Positions 11,540 through 23,059 are shown, counted from the stretch's first letter. The stretch is DNA of 64,000 nucleotides from Pelobates cultripes (GCA_933207985.1 OW240915.1:119637756-119701755), one strand, 5' to 3'. Notes: a model not told the origin generated them from the sequence alone. Numbers and translations are program-made.

Positions 11540-12260
11540 ATTGCAGTTGCCTGCCTGCCAGCCTGTGTGTCAGGCTCACAGCATATACTGTGCTCACTTG
11601 CCCAGTGCCACCACTCACTCACTGGTGTCCCAATAGCTTGGATTTAAAAAAAACGAAACTTTTCGGATTGTAATATAATAGCAGTCAGTTTCCTTCACGA
11701 GTGTGCGTTTCAGGGTCTGCCCAGTGCCACCACTCACTCACTGGTGTCCCAATAGCTTGCATTTAAAAAAAACAAAAAAACTTTTTGGACTGTAATATAA
11801 TAGCAGTCAGTTTCCTTCACGAGTGTGCGTTTCAGGGCCTGCCCAGTGCCACCACTCACTCACTGGTGTCCCAATAGCTTGCATTTAAAAAAAACAAAAC
11901 TTTTTGGACTGTTATATAATAGCAGTCAGTTTCCTTCACGAGTGTGCGTTTCAGGGCCTGCCTCACTGGTGTCCCAATAGCTTGCATTTAAAAAAAACAA
12001 AACTTTTTTGACTGTAATATAATAGCAGTCAGTTTCCTTCACGAGTGTGCGTTTCAGGGCTTGCTAGGGCACAGTGTCACACCAGTGCAACTCATATCTG
12101 GTGTAACAGTAGTGTACATTTAAAAAAATAAAATACAATTTCGACTGTAATAGATTGAATAGCAGTTAGTTGTCTGCAAGCGTGTGTGTCAGGCCTACAG
12201 CGTCTACTCTGCCAACCTCTGCCACTGCACAGTGCCACTCATATCTGTTGTCACAGTAGC
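11540..12260. repeat. Tandem subterminal repeat of the hAT element, about 120 bp
   Basis: GTGTCCCAATAGCTTG recurs near 11625, 11746, 11867 and 11970, with AATAGCAGTCAGTTTCCTTC and GAGTGTGCGTTTCAGGG between; the last units are more diverged. It lies in the 5' untranslated part of the transposon. Confidence 0.85.
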
Positions 12261-12348
12261 TTGCACGCATAGTACCACTAATCGAAAAAAAAATGACAGG
12301 CAGAGGCAGGCCACCCTGCAGGGGCTGTCGTGGTCGTGGTGCTGAATA

Positions 12349-15300
12349 ATGCCCATTGTTCAGAGGCCACGTACCCTGAACTTGAAAAGCTCTGAGGACA
12401 TAGTTGACTGGATAACACAGGACACCCAATCTTCTACAGCTTCCGCTCGGAACCTTGATGCACCATCCTCCTCCAGCTTAGCTTCGGGCACCTCTCAAGT
12501 TACCACTCGCCCGCCTGCCGCCACCACCAACACTAGCACCACAGCAGCTTCACTTGGTATATCAGAGGAGTTATTTACACATCAGTTGGAAGAAATGAGT
12601 GATGCGCAACCATTATTGCCAGAGGATGTAGATAACAGGGATATGTCTCAGTCAGGCAGCATTACACACATGGACGTAATGTGTGATGATGATGTTGTAC
12701 CCACTGCTGCTTCCTTTGCTGAGTTGTCAGATACAAGTGAAGCGGTTAATGATGACGATGCGTCCATGGATGTCACGTGGGTGCCCACTAGAAGAGAAGA
12801 AGAACACGGGGAAAGTTCAGATGGGGAGAAAGAGAGGAGGAGGAGGAGACGAGTTGGAAGCAGGGGGAGGTCTTCACAAGGAGCTAGTGGCACAGTCAGA
12901 CAGCATGCATCAGCACCCAGGGTCAGCCAGACAGCACACCAATCAACGCATGCTGTTGCCACCACCAGAATGCCATCATTGCAGAGCTCAGCAGTGTGGC
13001 ATTTTTTGTGTGTGTCTGCCTCTGACAACAGCGATGCCATTTGCAACCTGTGCCAAAAGAAAGTGAGTCGTGGGAAGTCCAACACCCACCTAGGTACAAC
13101 TGCTTTGCGAAGGCACATGATTGCACATCACAAACGCCTATGGGATCAACACATGAGTACAAGCAGCACACAAACTGAAAGGCACCATCCTCCTCCTGGT
13201 CCAGCATCTTCAGCCACGTTAACCACTGCTGTCCTCCTTGCCCCCTCTTAACCATCCGCCCCTCCGTCTCGCGGCTTGAGCAGTTCCTGCTCATCTGCCC
13301 ACAGTCAGGTGTCTGTCAAGGACATGTTTGAGCGTAAGAAGCCAATGTCACAAAGTCACCCCCTTGCCCGGCGTCTGACAGCTGGCTTGACTGAACTCTT
13401 AGCCCGGCAGCTTTTACCATACAAGCTGGTGGAGTCTGAGGCGTTCAAAACATTTGTAGCTATTGGGACACCGCAGTGGACGGTACCCGGCCGAAATTTC
13501 TTTGCACAAAAGGCAATCCCCAACCTGTACTCGATTGTGCAAAAGGAAGTAATGGCATGTCTGGCACACAATGTTGGGGAAAGGGTCCATCTGACCACTG
13601 ATACCTGGTCTGCAAAGCATGGTCAGGGCAGGTATATCACCTACACTGCGCATTGGGCAAACCTGCTGACGGCTGCCAAGCATGGAATGTGTGGCTCTGC
13701 AGAGGAGTTGGTGACACCGCCATGACTTGCAGGCAGGCCTGCTGCCACCTCCTCTACTCCTCCTACTCCATCCTCTTCCATAACCTCCTCGGCTGAGTCC
13801 TCTTCTGCTGCTGCGCCTTGCTCCACATCAACGGCACCCCCCCAGCTCCCCAGGTACTATTCCACATCCCGGATACGGCAGTGTCACGCCGTCTTGGGGT
13901 TGACTTGCCTGAAAGCAGAGAGTCACACCGGACCAGCAGTCCTGTCCGCCCTGAATGCACAGGTGGATCAGTGGCTGACTCCGCACCAACTGGAGATTGG
14001 CAAAGTGGTTTGTGACAACGGAAGAAATTTGTTGGCGGCATTGCATTTGGGCAAGTTGACACATGTGCCGTGCATGGCACATGTGTGTAATCTGATCGTA
14101 CAACGCTTTGTGCATAAGTACCCAGGCTTACAGGATGTCCTGAAGCAGGCCAGGAAGGTGTGTGGCCATTTCAGGTGTTCCTACACGGCCATGGCGCACT
14201 TTTCAGATATCCAGTGAGGCGCTTGATTTGTGACAGCCCGACACGTTGGAATTCAACACTCCTAATGTTCGACCGCCTGCTCCAACAAGAAAAAGTCGTT
14301 AACGAGTATTTGTATGACCGGGATGCTAGGACAGCCTCTGCGGAGCTGGGAATTTTTTTGCCACGTTACTGGACTCTCATGCACAATGCCTGTAGGCTCA
14401 TGTGTCCTTTTGAGGAGGTGACAAACCTAGTCAGTCTCACCGAAGGCACAATCAGCGACATCATACCATTTGTTTTCTTCCTGGAGCGTGCCCTGCGAAG
14501 AGTGCTGGATCAGGCCATAGATGAGCGTGAAGAGGAAGAGGAAGAGTTGTGGTCACCATCACCACCAGAAACAGCCTTATCAGCATCGCTTTCTGGACCT
14601 GCGGCAATGCTGAAAGAGCAATGTGAGGAAGAGGAGTCAGAGGAGGAATGTGGCTTTGAGGAGGAGGAGGAAGACCAACCACAACAGGCATCCCAGGGTG
14701 CTCGTTGTCACCTATCTGGTACCCGTGGTGTTGTACGTGGCTGGGGCGAAGAACATACCTTCAGTGAGATCACTGAGGACGAAGAACAGGACATGAGTAG
14801 CTCGGCATCCAACCTTGTGCAAATGGGGTCTTTCATGCTGTCTTGCCTGTTGAGGGACCCTCGTATAAAAAGGCTGAAGGAGAACGACCTGTACTGGGTG
14901 TCCACGCTACTAGACCCCCGGTATAAGCAGAAAGTGCCTGAAATGTTACCGAATTATGGCAAGGCGGAAAGGATACAGCAGTTCCAAAATCAATTAAAAA
15001 GTATGCTTTACACATCGTATAAGGGTGATGTCACAGCACAATGGGAATCTAACAGGGGAAGAGGTGAAAGTAATCCTCCTCCTCCCACGACCACGCCGGC
15101 AAGGACAGGACGCCAGTAGATGGAGGACATGCAGAGCTTTTTAAGTCCTACGCATCGCCACAGCCCTCAGAGAATGACTCGACCGACAGGTAGCAGACTA
15201 CTTCGCCTTAATTGCAGATATCGACACTCTGAGGAGCAATGAACCCCTTGACTACTGGGTTTGCAGGCTTGACTGGTGGCCTGAGCTATCCCAATTTGTG
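12349..15300 (+). pseudogene. ZBED-hAT transposase copy B, main part
   Basis: Start ATG 12349 opens a 300-codon reading: a Ser/Thr-rich leader, an acidic patch, Arg-rich RRRRRRVGSRGR, then a BED finger (CNLCQKKVSRG... RRHMIAHHKRLW) near 13010-13145. A stop and frame changes follow. The next pieces carry VHLTTDTWSAKHGQGRY (catalytic Asp, about 13588), VVCDNGRNLLAAL and CMAHVCNLIVQ (about 14005-14100), DSPTRWNSTLLMFD, a Glu-rich linker and STLLDPRYKQK (about 14900). The C-terminal dimerisation block is displaced to 19112-19297 by an insertion. At least three frame breaks exist. It is the better preserved of the two copies and gives the likely N terminus. Role: excision and integration of this family, nuclear. 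Confidence 0.9.
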
Positions 15301-15305
15301 ATAGA

Positions 15306-15420
15306 TAGTGATGTCGCGAACCCGAAATTTTCGGTTCGCGAACGGCGAACGCGAACTTCCGCAAATGTTCGCGAACCGGCGAACCGCCCGAAACGCCATT
15401 GACTTCAATGGGGAGGCGAA
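15306..15420. repeat. Terminal and subterminal motifs of the nested hAT element
   Basis: TGTCGCGA lies in the inverted repeat (15312-15319). The perfect palindrome GTTCGCGAAC occurs at 15334-15343 and 15367-15376, with several GGCGAAC half-sites. Dense subterminal motifs are typical transposase-binding regions of hAT elements; binding here is an inference. Confidence 0.6.
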
Positions 15421-15639
15421 TTTTAAAACACACAGGGACTCTTTCTGGCCACAATAGGGATGGAAAAGTTGTTTCAAGGGGACTAACACCTGGACTGTGG
15501 CATGCCGGAGGGGGATCCATGGCAAAACTCCCATGAAAAATTACACAGTTGATACAGAGTCTGGTTTTAATCCATAAAGGGCAGAAATCACCTAACATTC
15601 CTAAATCACAATCAATATGGATTGACACCCGACATATGA

Positions 15640-15965
15640 CATATTGACACCTTGACATATGGATTGACACCTGTCCTCAGAGCCCCTGATGCACACGGAC
15701 ACAGAGCAGAATAGAGACTGGTCCTCCTACATAGGGTCACTTGGCAGATATGGATTGACACCTGTCCTAAGGATCCCTGATACACACTGACACAGAGCAG
15801 AATAGGGACTGTTCCCCCTACAACGGGTCACTTGGCAGATATGGATTGACACCTGTCCTAAGGTTCCCTGGTACACACTGACACAGAGCAGAATAGGGAC
15901 TGGTCCCTCTACATCGGGTCACTTGGCAGATATGGATTGACACCTTGTTACAAACTGCTATTTGT
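15640..15965. repeat. 91-bp tandem array, reversed, about 3.5 units
   Basis: ATGGATTGACACCTGTCCT recurs near 15658, 15750 and 15840, with CACTTGGCAGATATGGATTG between. It is the reverse complement of the array at 7457-8060, with fewer units. Confidence 0.88.
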
Positions 15966-16329
15966 AACGGGCCCTTTAAATGGCAAATTGCCCTGCTTCC
16001 CTGGGTTGTGGAGAAGCCTACTTGCCAGCCTCCTCCCGCATGACTATGGCCCCTGGGAGATTGTGAAAATGTATGCACTTTTATTTGGTGTGTATGGCCC
16101 TTAAGACTGTCAGGGTATATTTGGGTGGACTCTTTATGTGACTGGTGCTACCCTTTAAACACCTTTGGGACATCAGGAAGATTGGGACACTGCCTTTAAG
16201 GTCAGGTCCCCAGATTCTGTTGGGACACGGCCCCTTTAAGACGGCAGTCCCCAGTCCCCAGACCTGGTGCAAACCCCTTTGTGCCTGCCTTGCTATTTCC
16301 ACTTGGTTCAGTAAATGGGAAATTATTTC

Positions 16330-16510
16330 GATAAGAGACTACCCATTCGGCGATGGGACTTAGTCTTTTTTTCAGCCTTATTTCAGCTGCAGAGACTAAG
16401 TCCCATTCGGCGATGGGACTTAGTCTTTTTTTCAGCCGTTTTTTTCAGCCTTATTTCAGCTGCAGAGACTGTCCCATTCGCGATGGGGCTTAGTCTCTGC
16501 AGTTGAATAA
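16330..16510. repeat. Palindrome cluster
   Basis: Three copies of GACTAAGTCCCATTCGGCGA joined to ATGGGACTTAGTC-type arms, separated by TTTTTTCAGCC and TTATTTCAGCTGCAGAG. Each can fold into a hairpin of about 13-14 bp. Confidence 0.8.
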
Positions 16511-16836
16511 GGTTGAAAAGATCAGTCCCATTCAATGATGGGACGTTTTTCAGCCTGAAATAGACCGACCTCACAGCCCAAATCTATGGAACTGTTTGGG
16601 CAGGAAAATGTGCTTGCGGTCGGTCATAAAGGGACCTCCAGCTAACTTTTTAACCCCTGGATGGATTTGGCTGATTTTTGGTTATGTTTATGTTTTAAGT
16701 GTGCTGATTCCAAATATGTAATTATGAAGATGGGATGTGTAGTTTAAAAGTTACAGGGTATGGCTAAAAACTGTATTTTTACTGCCTGTGTTTAATTATG
16801 TTAATCTCTTCCCAAACGTCATTTCGTTCAAAGTGA

Positions 16837-16953
<117 letters not shown>

Positions 16954-16974
16954 TAGTATTGTTCTGATCAGTTT

Positions 16975-18378
16975 AATACCTTCCGCGTCTCCTATCAGTG
17001 GACATGTATATGGCAGCTATTTTAGGAACCGTACACCTGGGACCTGAGCAAGGTCACCTCGCTCAACAGGCGACAACATTTGTCCTGGGAAAACTATCCC
17101 GACTGTACAATTTGTATGGATATGGCAGTGATTTCTGTAACAGGAGATGAAGAAGATGTTTAATAAATCCTCTTATCCTCAAATTTGTGGCACCGCGCCA
17201 ATAAGCTAATGTGCCACCTCAGATAGGAGTGGTGTGTTTAGTATTGTTCTGATCAGTTTAATACCTTCCGCGTCTCCTATCAGTGGACGTGTATATGGCA
17301 GCCATTTTAGGAACCGTACACCTGGGACCCGAGCAAGGTCACCTCGTTCAACAGGCTACAACATTTGTCCCTGGAAAACTATCCTGGACATTCTGTACAA
17401 TTTGTATGGATATGGCAGTGATTTCTGTAACAGGGAGATGGAAGAAGATGTTTGGTCGGTCCTCTTACTGCAAATTTGGGGCACTGCGCGGTCAAGCTAA
17501 TGTGACACCAGATAGGAGTGGTGTGTTTAGTACTATTTTTATCAGTTTAATACCTTCCGCGTCTCCTATCAGTGGATCTGTATATGGCAGCTATTTAGAG
17601 ACACCTGGACCCGTGAAAGCAAGGTCACCTCTGCTCAACAGGCTTGCAGCATATCCTCCAGGAAGAAGAGCCTGAACCCTTAATGGGCTGCACGGTTCCT
17701 ACCTGTACATGGAAAAGCTGCTGTGGTTCCTTTGATGAGCCAGCGTTCGTGAGTTAACATGTCCCGTGGAGTATTAATTTGTCCTGTAAAGCCTCACCAA
17801 AAAAAAAGGAGTGGTGTGTTTAGTATTGTTTTGATCAGTTTAATACCTTCCGCGTCTCCTATCAGTGGACGTGTACACGGCATTGATTTTTGTAACAGGG
17901 AGATGGAAGAAGAGGCTTGGTCGGTCCTCTTACTGCAAATTTGGGGCACTGCGCGGTCAACTAATGTGACACCAGATAGGAGTGGTGTGTTTAGTACTAT
18001 TTTTATCAGTTTAATACCTTCCGCGTCTCCTATCAGTGGACGTGTACACGGCATTGATTTTGGTAACAGGGAGATGGAAGAAGAGGCTTGGTCGGTCCTC
18101 TTACTGCAAATTTGGGGCACTGCGCGGTCAAGCTAATGTGCCACCAGATAGGAGTGGTGTGTTTAGTATGTTCTGATCAGTTTAATACCTTCCGCGTCTC
18201 CTATCAGTGGACGTGTACACGGCATTGATTTTGGTAACAGGGAGATGGAAGAAGAGGCTTGGTCGGTCCTCTTACTGCAAATTTGGGGCACTGCGCGGTC
18301 AAGCTAATGTGACACCAGATAGGAGTGGTGTGTTTAGTACTATTTATATCAGTTTAATACCTTCCGCGTCTCCTATCA
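16975..18378. repeat. Tandem array, about 171 bp (right) and about 290 bp (left)
   Basis: AATACCTTCCGCGTCTCCTA occurs at 16975, 17260, 17549, 17842, 18013, 18184 and 18356, so spacing is 285, 289, 293, 171, 171 and 172. The shorter unit lacks the ACCTGGGACC...TGTATGGATATG segment. The array runs into the N gap, so its true copy number is unknown. Confidence 0.9.
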
Positions 18379-18478
18379 NNNNNNNNNNNNNNNNNNNNNN
18401 NNNNNNNNNNNNNNNNNNNNNNNNNNNNNNNNNNNNNNNNNNNNNNNNNNNNNNNNNNNNNNNNNNNNNNNNNNNNNN
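18379..18478. other. Assembly gap (100 N)
   Basis: Exactly 100 N, a placeholder of unknown true size, located in a tandem array. Confidence 0.99.
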
Positions 18479-18479
18479 T

Positions 18480-18780
18480 TTTGTTTTTAAATCCAAGCTA
18501 TTGTGACACCAGATGTAAGTGGTGGCACTGACTGGGAAATGGGCACAGTATGCACTGTGAGCCTGACACAGAAGCTGGCAGCAGTGGCAGACAACTGACT
18601 GCTATTCAATCTATAACAGTGAAAAAAGTTTTTTGTTTTAAAATCCAAGCTATTGTGACACCAGATGTAATTGGTGGCACTGACTGGGGAAATGGGCACA
18701 GTATGCACTGTGAGCCTGACACAGAAGCTGGCAGCAGTGGCAGACAACTAAGTGCAATTACATTACATAGAAAAATAAAA
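18480..18780. repeat. Reversed subterminal repeats of the nested element
   Basis: Two units of about 165 bases with AAATCCAAGCTATTGTGACACC and CTGTGAGCCTGACACAGAAG, the reverse complement type of the 11540-12260 repeats. Confidence 0.8.
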
Positions 18781-19111
18781 TAAAAAAAAAGCATACCCTT
18801 ATCCCTAACCTAGCTATGCTTTTCCCTATCTTATGAACAGCAGCTACACTTTCCCTCCTCTTACTAAGCATGCAGCTTGAGAATGAATCTAAAATGGATG
18901 CCTTCCAGGAGGTGGGAGGGTCTGCTAGGGAGGGTGTGCTGCTAATTGGCTGGAATGTGTCTGCTGACTGTGAGGTACAGGGTCAAAGTTTACTCAATGA
19001 TGACGAATAGGGGGCGGGTCGAACCGCGCATATGTTCGCCCGCTGTGGCGAACGCGAACATGCTATGTTCGCCAGGAACCGTTCGCCAGCGAACCGTTCG
19101 GTACATCACTA

Positions 19112-19297
19112 GTGATAGAACTTCTGGCCTGCCCCGCTTCAAGTGTCCTGTCAGAAAGGATCTTCAGTGCAGCAGAAGGTATTGTCACTGAGAAGAGAAG
19201 TCGCATAGGTCAAAAAAGTCTAGATTACCTCACCTTTATTAAGATGAATGAGGGATGGATCCCGAAGGGACTGACAGTGGGCGATACATTTGACTAA
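19112..19297 (+). pseudogene. hAT C-terminal dimerisation block of copy B
   Basis: Reads ELLACPASSVLSERIFSAAEG, then TEKRSRIGQKSLDYLTFIKMNEG. This is the conserved hAT C-terminal region containing the third acidic catalytic residue (Glu in LSER). It continues the transposase interrupted at 15305, with the target duplication GTGATAGA on both sides of the insertion. Confidence 0.9.
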
Positions 19298-19644
19298 AAA
19301 AGGCCTGATGAGGGGGACGTAACAGGGTGTCGCGGCTGCCGGCCCACCGCGTGATATTTAAATCCCTAGCTCACCCCAGTACCTTGCCCTGTCGTGGTTT
19401 CCTGTTCCTGGTTTCCTGAGAGTGCTTTATCATCGTGAATCTGATTTCCTGGTATCCTGATCTTGGCTTTTCCCTGGTTATTCTGAATTCTGGTTTCCCT
19501 GACTTGGCTTGTGTAAAAGGTATTGTGTATTTTCTGGCTTCCTTGACCTCGGCTTTCCCTTTAACCATTCTCTGTCTCTAGCGTATTAGTCTGGCCATTC
19601 TAAGGTCTGGTTGACGCTCTGTCCTTTTATTTTCCTTTTCTTGC
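19298..19644. repeat. Pyrimidine-rich interspersed repeat, unassigned
   Basis: After the hAT C-terminal block the sequence turns into TTCCTGGTTTCCTGA-type words repeated over about 200 bases (19380-19570). No coding signal. It probably belongs to another repeat family that truncated copy B; the family is not recognised. Confidence 0.45.
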
Positions 19645-19857
19645 CTTTTGTTACTACACAGGAGAGGAAACAAGAGTAAAATAAATATATATGACTATAC
19701 CAAGTAAGATCTATAAAGATATATAAACGAGGAGTCTCCTACGGTAAAGAGGAGATACCGTAGGAGACTCCTTGTTTATATATCTTTATAGATCTTACTT
19801 GGTATAGTCATATATATTTATTTTACTCTTGTTTCCTCTCCTGTGTAGTAACAAAAG
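19645..19857. repeat. Long near-perfect inverted repeat (102-bp arms, 9-bp loop)
   Basis: Left arm 19645-19746 and right arm 19756-19857 are reverse complements with one mismatch seen (AAACGAGG against AAACAAGG). The loop is AAGAGGAGA. The arms are A/T-rich outside and end in CTCCTACGGTA at the loop. A transcript would form a hairpin of about 100 bp. No coding potential and no clear target duplication were found. It could be a foldback element, or a head-to-head duplication of a repeat fragment. Confidence 0.9.
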
Positions 19858-19921
19858 TTTATTACGATCTTTATTTATTCCCCCTGTTTCGATTTATTGT
19901 TGGACTTGATATGTTGAATGC

Positions 19922-21002
19922 TGTAACGGACCGTTTTGCACACAAGGGGTAAAAACCGTTTAGGCGATCGGCCCCCTTTCCAGAGATCCAGGCACAGCTA
20001 CTGCAGAACACCAAAACTCACGAACTGGATACAAAACAGCACTCCAACTCCCGAACTGGAACCTCCCAAATAGCTGCTAGCAGACGAACAGGAAAAGCAG
20101 ACGAACAGCTTACACTCCTGGCAATCAGTCTCTAACAGCATACAGTGAATCCCCCCAAGAACGAGACAAGGCTCCGTGTTGAGGGTCAAGCGGTGGTCTG
20201 AGGTGCTGGCACACCCAGCCTGGTTTTTATTACAGTCTTGCAAATACAGGACCGCCCACAGGGAGGTATAAAACAACCAATCACATCACAGTTACATCCT
20301 ACATATTCCCTCCCCTTATCCTGAGAGGAAACTCAATTATACATACAGTTAAAACATACTTTCTACCCAACTTTCATAACTCTAAAACCATACATCACAT
20401 TCACATAAAATTACAAATACACAATCAATCCATTCAGGGGAACAACATATTAAAAAATGGCACATGAATCAGACCAGGGGTTCAAAAGTTAGTAAAAAGT
20501 CCTTTGTGACTAAATGAAGCATGGCTTTCTGGCCCAAACCAGTTTCAGAGTCTTCTATCCTGGAGATAAGTAATTCAATTATCTCCCAGGATAGACACAA
20601 GACTCCATTAAGCACATGGTTGCAAAAAGACACAAAGACAGTAAAACACTTTAAAATACATAAAGTTACATTTTACACATAACACACAGACATTTCACAT
20701 ATCCTCAGATAGCTCAGGTCTGAGCGCACATTATTAAGTGAATGGCGCTCGGACCACACAAATACAGTTTAATTGCCATGGAGCAAAAGTCTTTACAGTC
20801 AGTTTCATACGAATGGGCTCCATGGGATTCCTATCTGGGGTATAACACATTCAAACAAATCTACTGAAACCCAGGCAGAAAAGCACGAATACAGCTTTTC
20901 TGCAGGCAAAAATAAAGTCTTTTAAAAGGGGCCATAGTCCAAAGGCAGCAGGCGAGCAACCAGGCTTCTCCAATGCAATGTGGCGAGATTGGTCTCGTCA
21001 CA
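19922..21002 (-). repeat. 3' LTR of the pol-less element
   Basis: Plus-strand reading runs from TGTAACGGACCG to TCTCGTCACA. It shares the word CTCCGTGTTGAGGGTCAAGC and the motif AACGAGAC with the Gmr1-like LTR at 25250. Confidence 0.9.
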
Positions 21003-21017
21003 TCTCTCCCCTTTTCC
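21003..21017 (-). other. Polypurine tract of the pol-less element
   Basis: Minus-strand GGAAAAGGGGAGAGA directly precedes the 3' LTR start (TGTGACGAG), as expected for plus-strand priming. Confidence 0.7.
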
Positions 21018-21571
21018 AAACAGACTAACAGGGTATCTGACCTCCTGCCGGTCAGTGCCCTTGTTAGTCCAGCAGCCCACCCACAAAACATAATCAACAG
21101 TACAGCCCACCCACAATAAATGGTTACTACACCTGGGTAAAGGAGAAGCTTGTCCATGTCCAGGTGCCTCACCACGGCTGGGCTGGGTACGGGTACGCTG
21201 ACTTGGTGGGTTGCTGCATGGGCAGAGACCAGCGGCACTCTGCCCTGTTGCCAGCGCTACTGGGAGGATAGCCTGGTTGAAGCCTGGTTGTTGGAGGGGG
21301 AGACCGACTGTCTCCCCTTTAAATACACCGCTCTGCTGCTGGAGACTGACTGTCTCCCCTTTAGATGCACAGTCCTGCTGCTGGAGACCGACCGTCTCCC
21401 CTTTGGTTACCTATCTCTGCTGCTGGAGGGGGAGACCGACTGTCTCCCCTTTGGCTAAACAGCCCTGTCGCTGGGGGGCAGAACCGACCGTCCCTACCCC
21501 CTGTGCTGGCAGTGTAGAGACTACGGTCCCATCTGCACAGTTGTGGGGCTTACTGTCTCCCCCCTGGTACA

Positions 21572-22990
21572 TTAAGCTGCCGCTGGGGAGAGGGGGTAAC
21601 ATGCTCCTCTCTCATACATACTTCCAGCTGCGGGGAAGGGAGACCGACTGTCTCTGCTCCCAATACAGAGTCCTGCTGCTGGGGAAAGGAGACTGGGCTC
21701 TCTATTCCCGGTAGGACACTCTGCCGCTGGGGAATGGAGACGGGGCTCCCAATTCCCAATAATCTGTGCTGCCGCTGGGGATGGAGACTGGGCTCCCAAT
21801 TCCCAAAACATCATACTGCCGCTGGGGAATGGAGACTGGGCTCCCAATTCCCAAAAAATCACGCTGCCGCTGGGGAGGGAGGACACTGCTCTCCTCTCCC
21901 TGGACTTACACTGCCTTCCCGGCATATCACTTGGCTGCTGGGGGGCAGGAACAACTACCTCTGCCCCCTGTATCTCAGCCTGCCGCTGGGGAGGGAGGAC
22001 GCTGTTCTCCTCTCCCTGCACTTTACACTGCCTTCCCGGCATATCACTCTGCTGCTGGGGGGCAGGAACAACTACCTCTGCCCCCTGTAACTCAGCCTGC
22101 CGCTGGGGAGGGAGGACGCTGCTCTCCTCTCCCTGGACTTCACACTGCCTTCCCGGCATATCACTCTGCTGCTGGGGGGCAGGAACAACTACCTCTGCCC
22201 CCTGTAACTCAGCCTGCCGCTGGGGAGGGAGGATACTGCTCTCCTCTCCCTGCACTTTACACTGCCGCTGGGGAATGGAGACTGGGCTCCCAATTCCCTG
22301 CAGGACCGGTGGAGAGACCTCGGTCCCATCTCTACCGGCCACCTGGGGTTCTTCCCAGTAAAACTGTACCATCTCGTCCCCTCTGAATGGGTCTGGCTCT
22401 GGCTCTGTCACCTTGCTGTCCTGCTGAATCTTCTCAATGGAGTGGAAGAGATCTCGGTAGTCCTGCTCCAGTTCCCACTCCAGGGTTGCTAGGTGAGCCA
22501 GGTCTTGCTCAATGTCGTGAGTGTCGTCCCAGTCATACCTGCTCTCCCTCCACTCCAAGAGATCACTGAACCGGGCTTGTGTAGGGCTCCCAAATTCAGG
22601 CTCTGAAAAAGCCTCCCATAACAAGCCAGGACCATCAAACTCCTCTCCCTCTGGCTTGTCATGTTCGGCTGTCCAGGGCAGGTACTGTGCCCCATACCAC
22701 CAGAGCGCCTGGTATGCATCTTCCAGCCAAATCTCCTGCCATACCCGGTGCTCCAATTCCTTCACCCATTCATCTAGGGGCTGCTCTCCCAGGAAGGGCA
22801 TCCGCAGGGCCACTTGCTTCTGCAACCGCTGCTCTTCACTGGGGAGACTCTCACCCCGCTGGTACTGTACATTATCCAGGGCCTGGTACCAGATGCCTTT
22901 CCTTAATGCATCCCGGCCATCCAGGTCCTCCTCCTCGTATGACACTGCTGGTTCCATGCTGTTGCTGTCAGGGTCGCTGTACTCAGACAT
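21572..22990 (-). CDS. Repetitive acidic/Gln-rich protein of the pol-less LTR element
   Basis: 472 codons, uninterrupted, starting ATG 22990 soon after the primer site. Residues 1-230 are acidic and rich in Trp and Tyr (ALWWYGAQYLPW, several WE and DLLEW words) and look helical. Residues 230-360 are 39-residue repeats rich in Gln, Pro and Val. The last 110 residues are a looser repeat continuing to 21572. I see no zinc knuckle, no protease DTG and no recognisable capsid motif, so calling it Gag rests on position only. It has stayed open although its LTRs differ by about 2%. I do not recognise the protein. It may package its RNA together with a Gmr1-like partner, or have another role; both are inference. 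Confidence 0.7.
   Translation of the reverse strand: MSEYSDPDSNSMEPAVSYEEEDLDGRDALRKGIWYQALDNVQYQRGESLPSEEQRLQKQVALRMPFLGEQPLDEWVKELEHRVWQEIWLEDAYQALWWYGAQYLPWTAEHDKPEGEEFDGPGLLWEAFSEPEFGSPTQARFSDLLEWRESRYDWDDTHDIEQDLAHLATLEWELEQDYRDLFHSIEKIQQDSKVTEPEPDPFRGDEMVQFYWEEPQVAGRDGTEVSPPVLQGIGSPVSIPQRQCKVQGEESSILPPQRQAELQGAEVVVPAPQQQSDMPGRQCEVQGEESSVLPPQRQAELQGAEVVVPAPQQQSDMPGRQCKVQGEENSVLPPQRQAEIQGAEVVVPAPQQPSDMPGRQCKSRERRAVSSLPSGSVIFWELGAQSPFPSGSMMFWELGAQSPSPAAAQIIGNWEPRLHSPAAECPTGNREPSLLSPAAGLCIGSRDSRSPFPAAGSMYERGACYPLSPAAA
21862..22290. repeat. 117-bp in-frame tandem repeat inside the ORF
   Basis: CTGCCGCTGGGGAGGGAGGA recurs at a spacing of 117 bases (about 21862, 21979, 22096, 22213), equal to 39 codons. 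Encoded words include QRQAELQGAEVVVPAPQQQS and DMPGRQC. A shorter, more irregular repeat (CTGCTGGAGAC...TGTCTCCCC) continues at 21290-21860. Confidence 0.88.
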
Positions 22991-23059
22991 GCGTTGCCCT
23001 CAAATTGTAAATCCACGGAATGGTGTCGCCTGTAGCTGTCCTGTAGTCTGTGGGAACGA

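Noticed and set aside
17234..18506. Plus-strand readings with repeated [17 protein letters not shown] words
   Set aside because: They are translations of the 171-bp tandem array and extend into N bases.
21150..22386. Plus-strand readings opposite the pol-less element ORF
   Set aside because: Low-complexity mirror frames of the 117-bp repeats; the minus-strand ORF fits the element's orientation and primer site.
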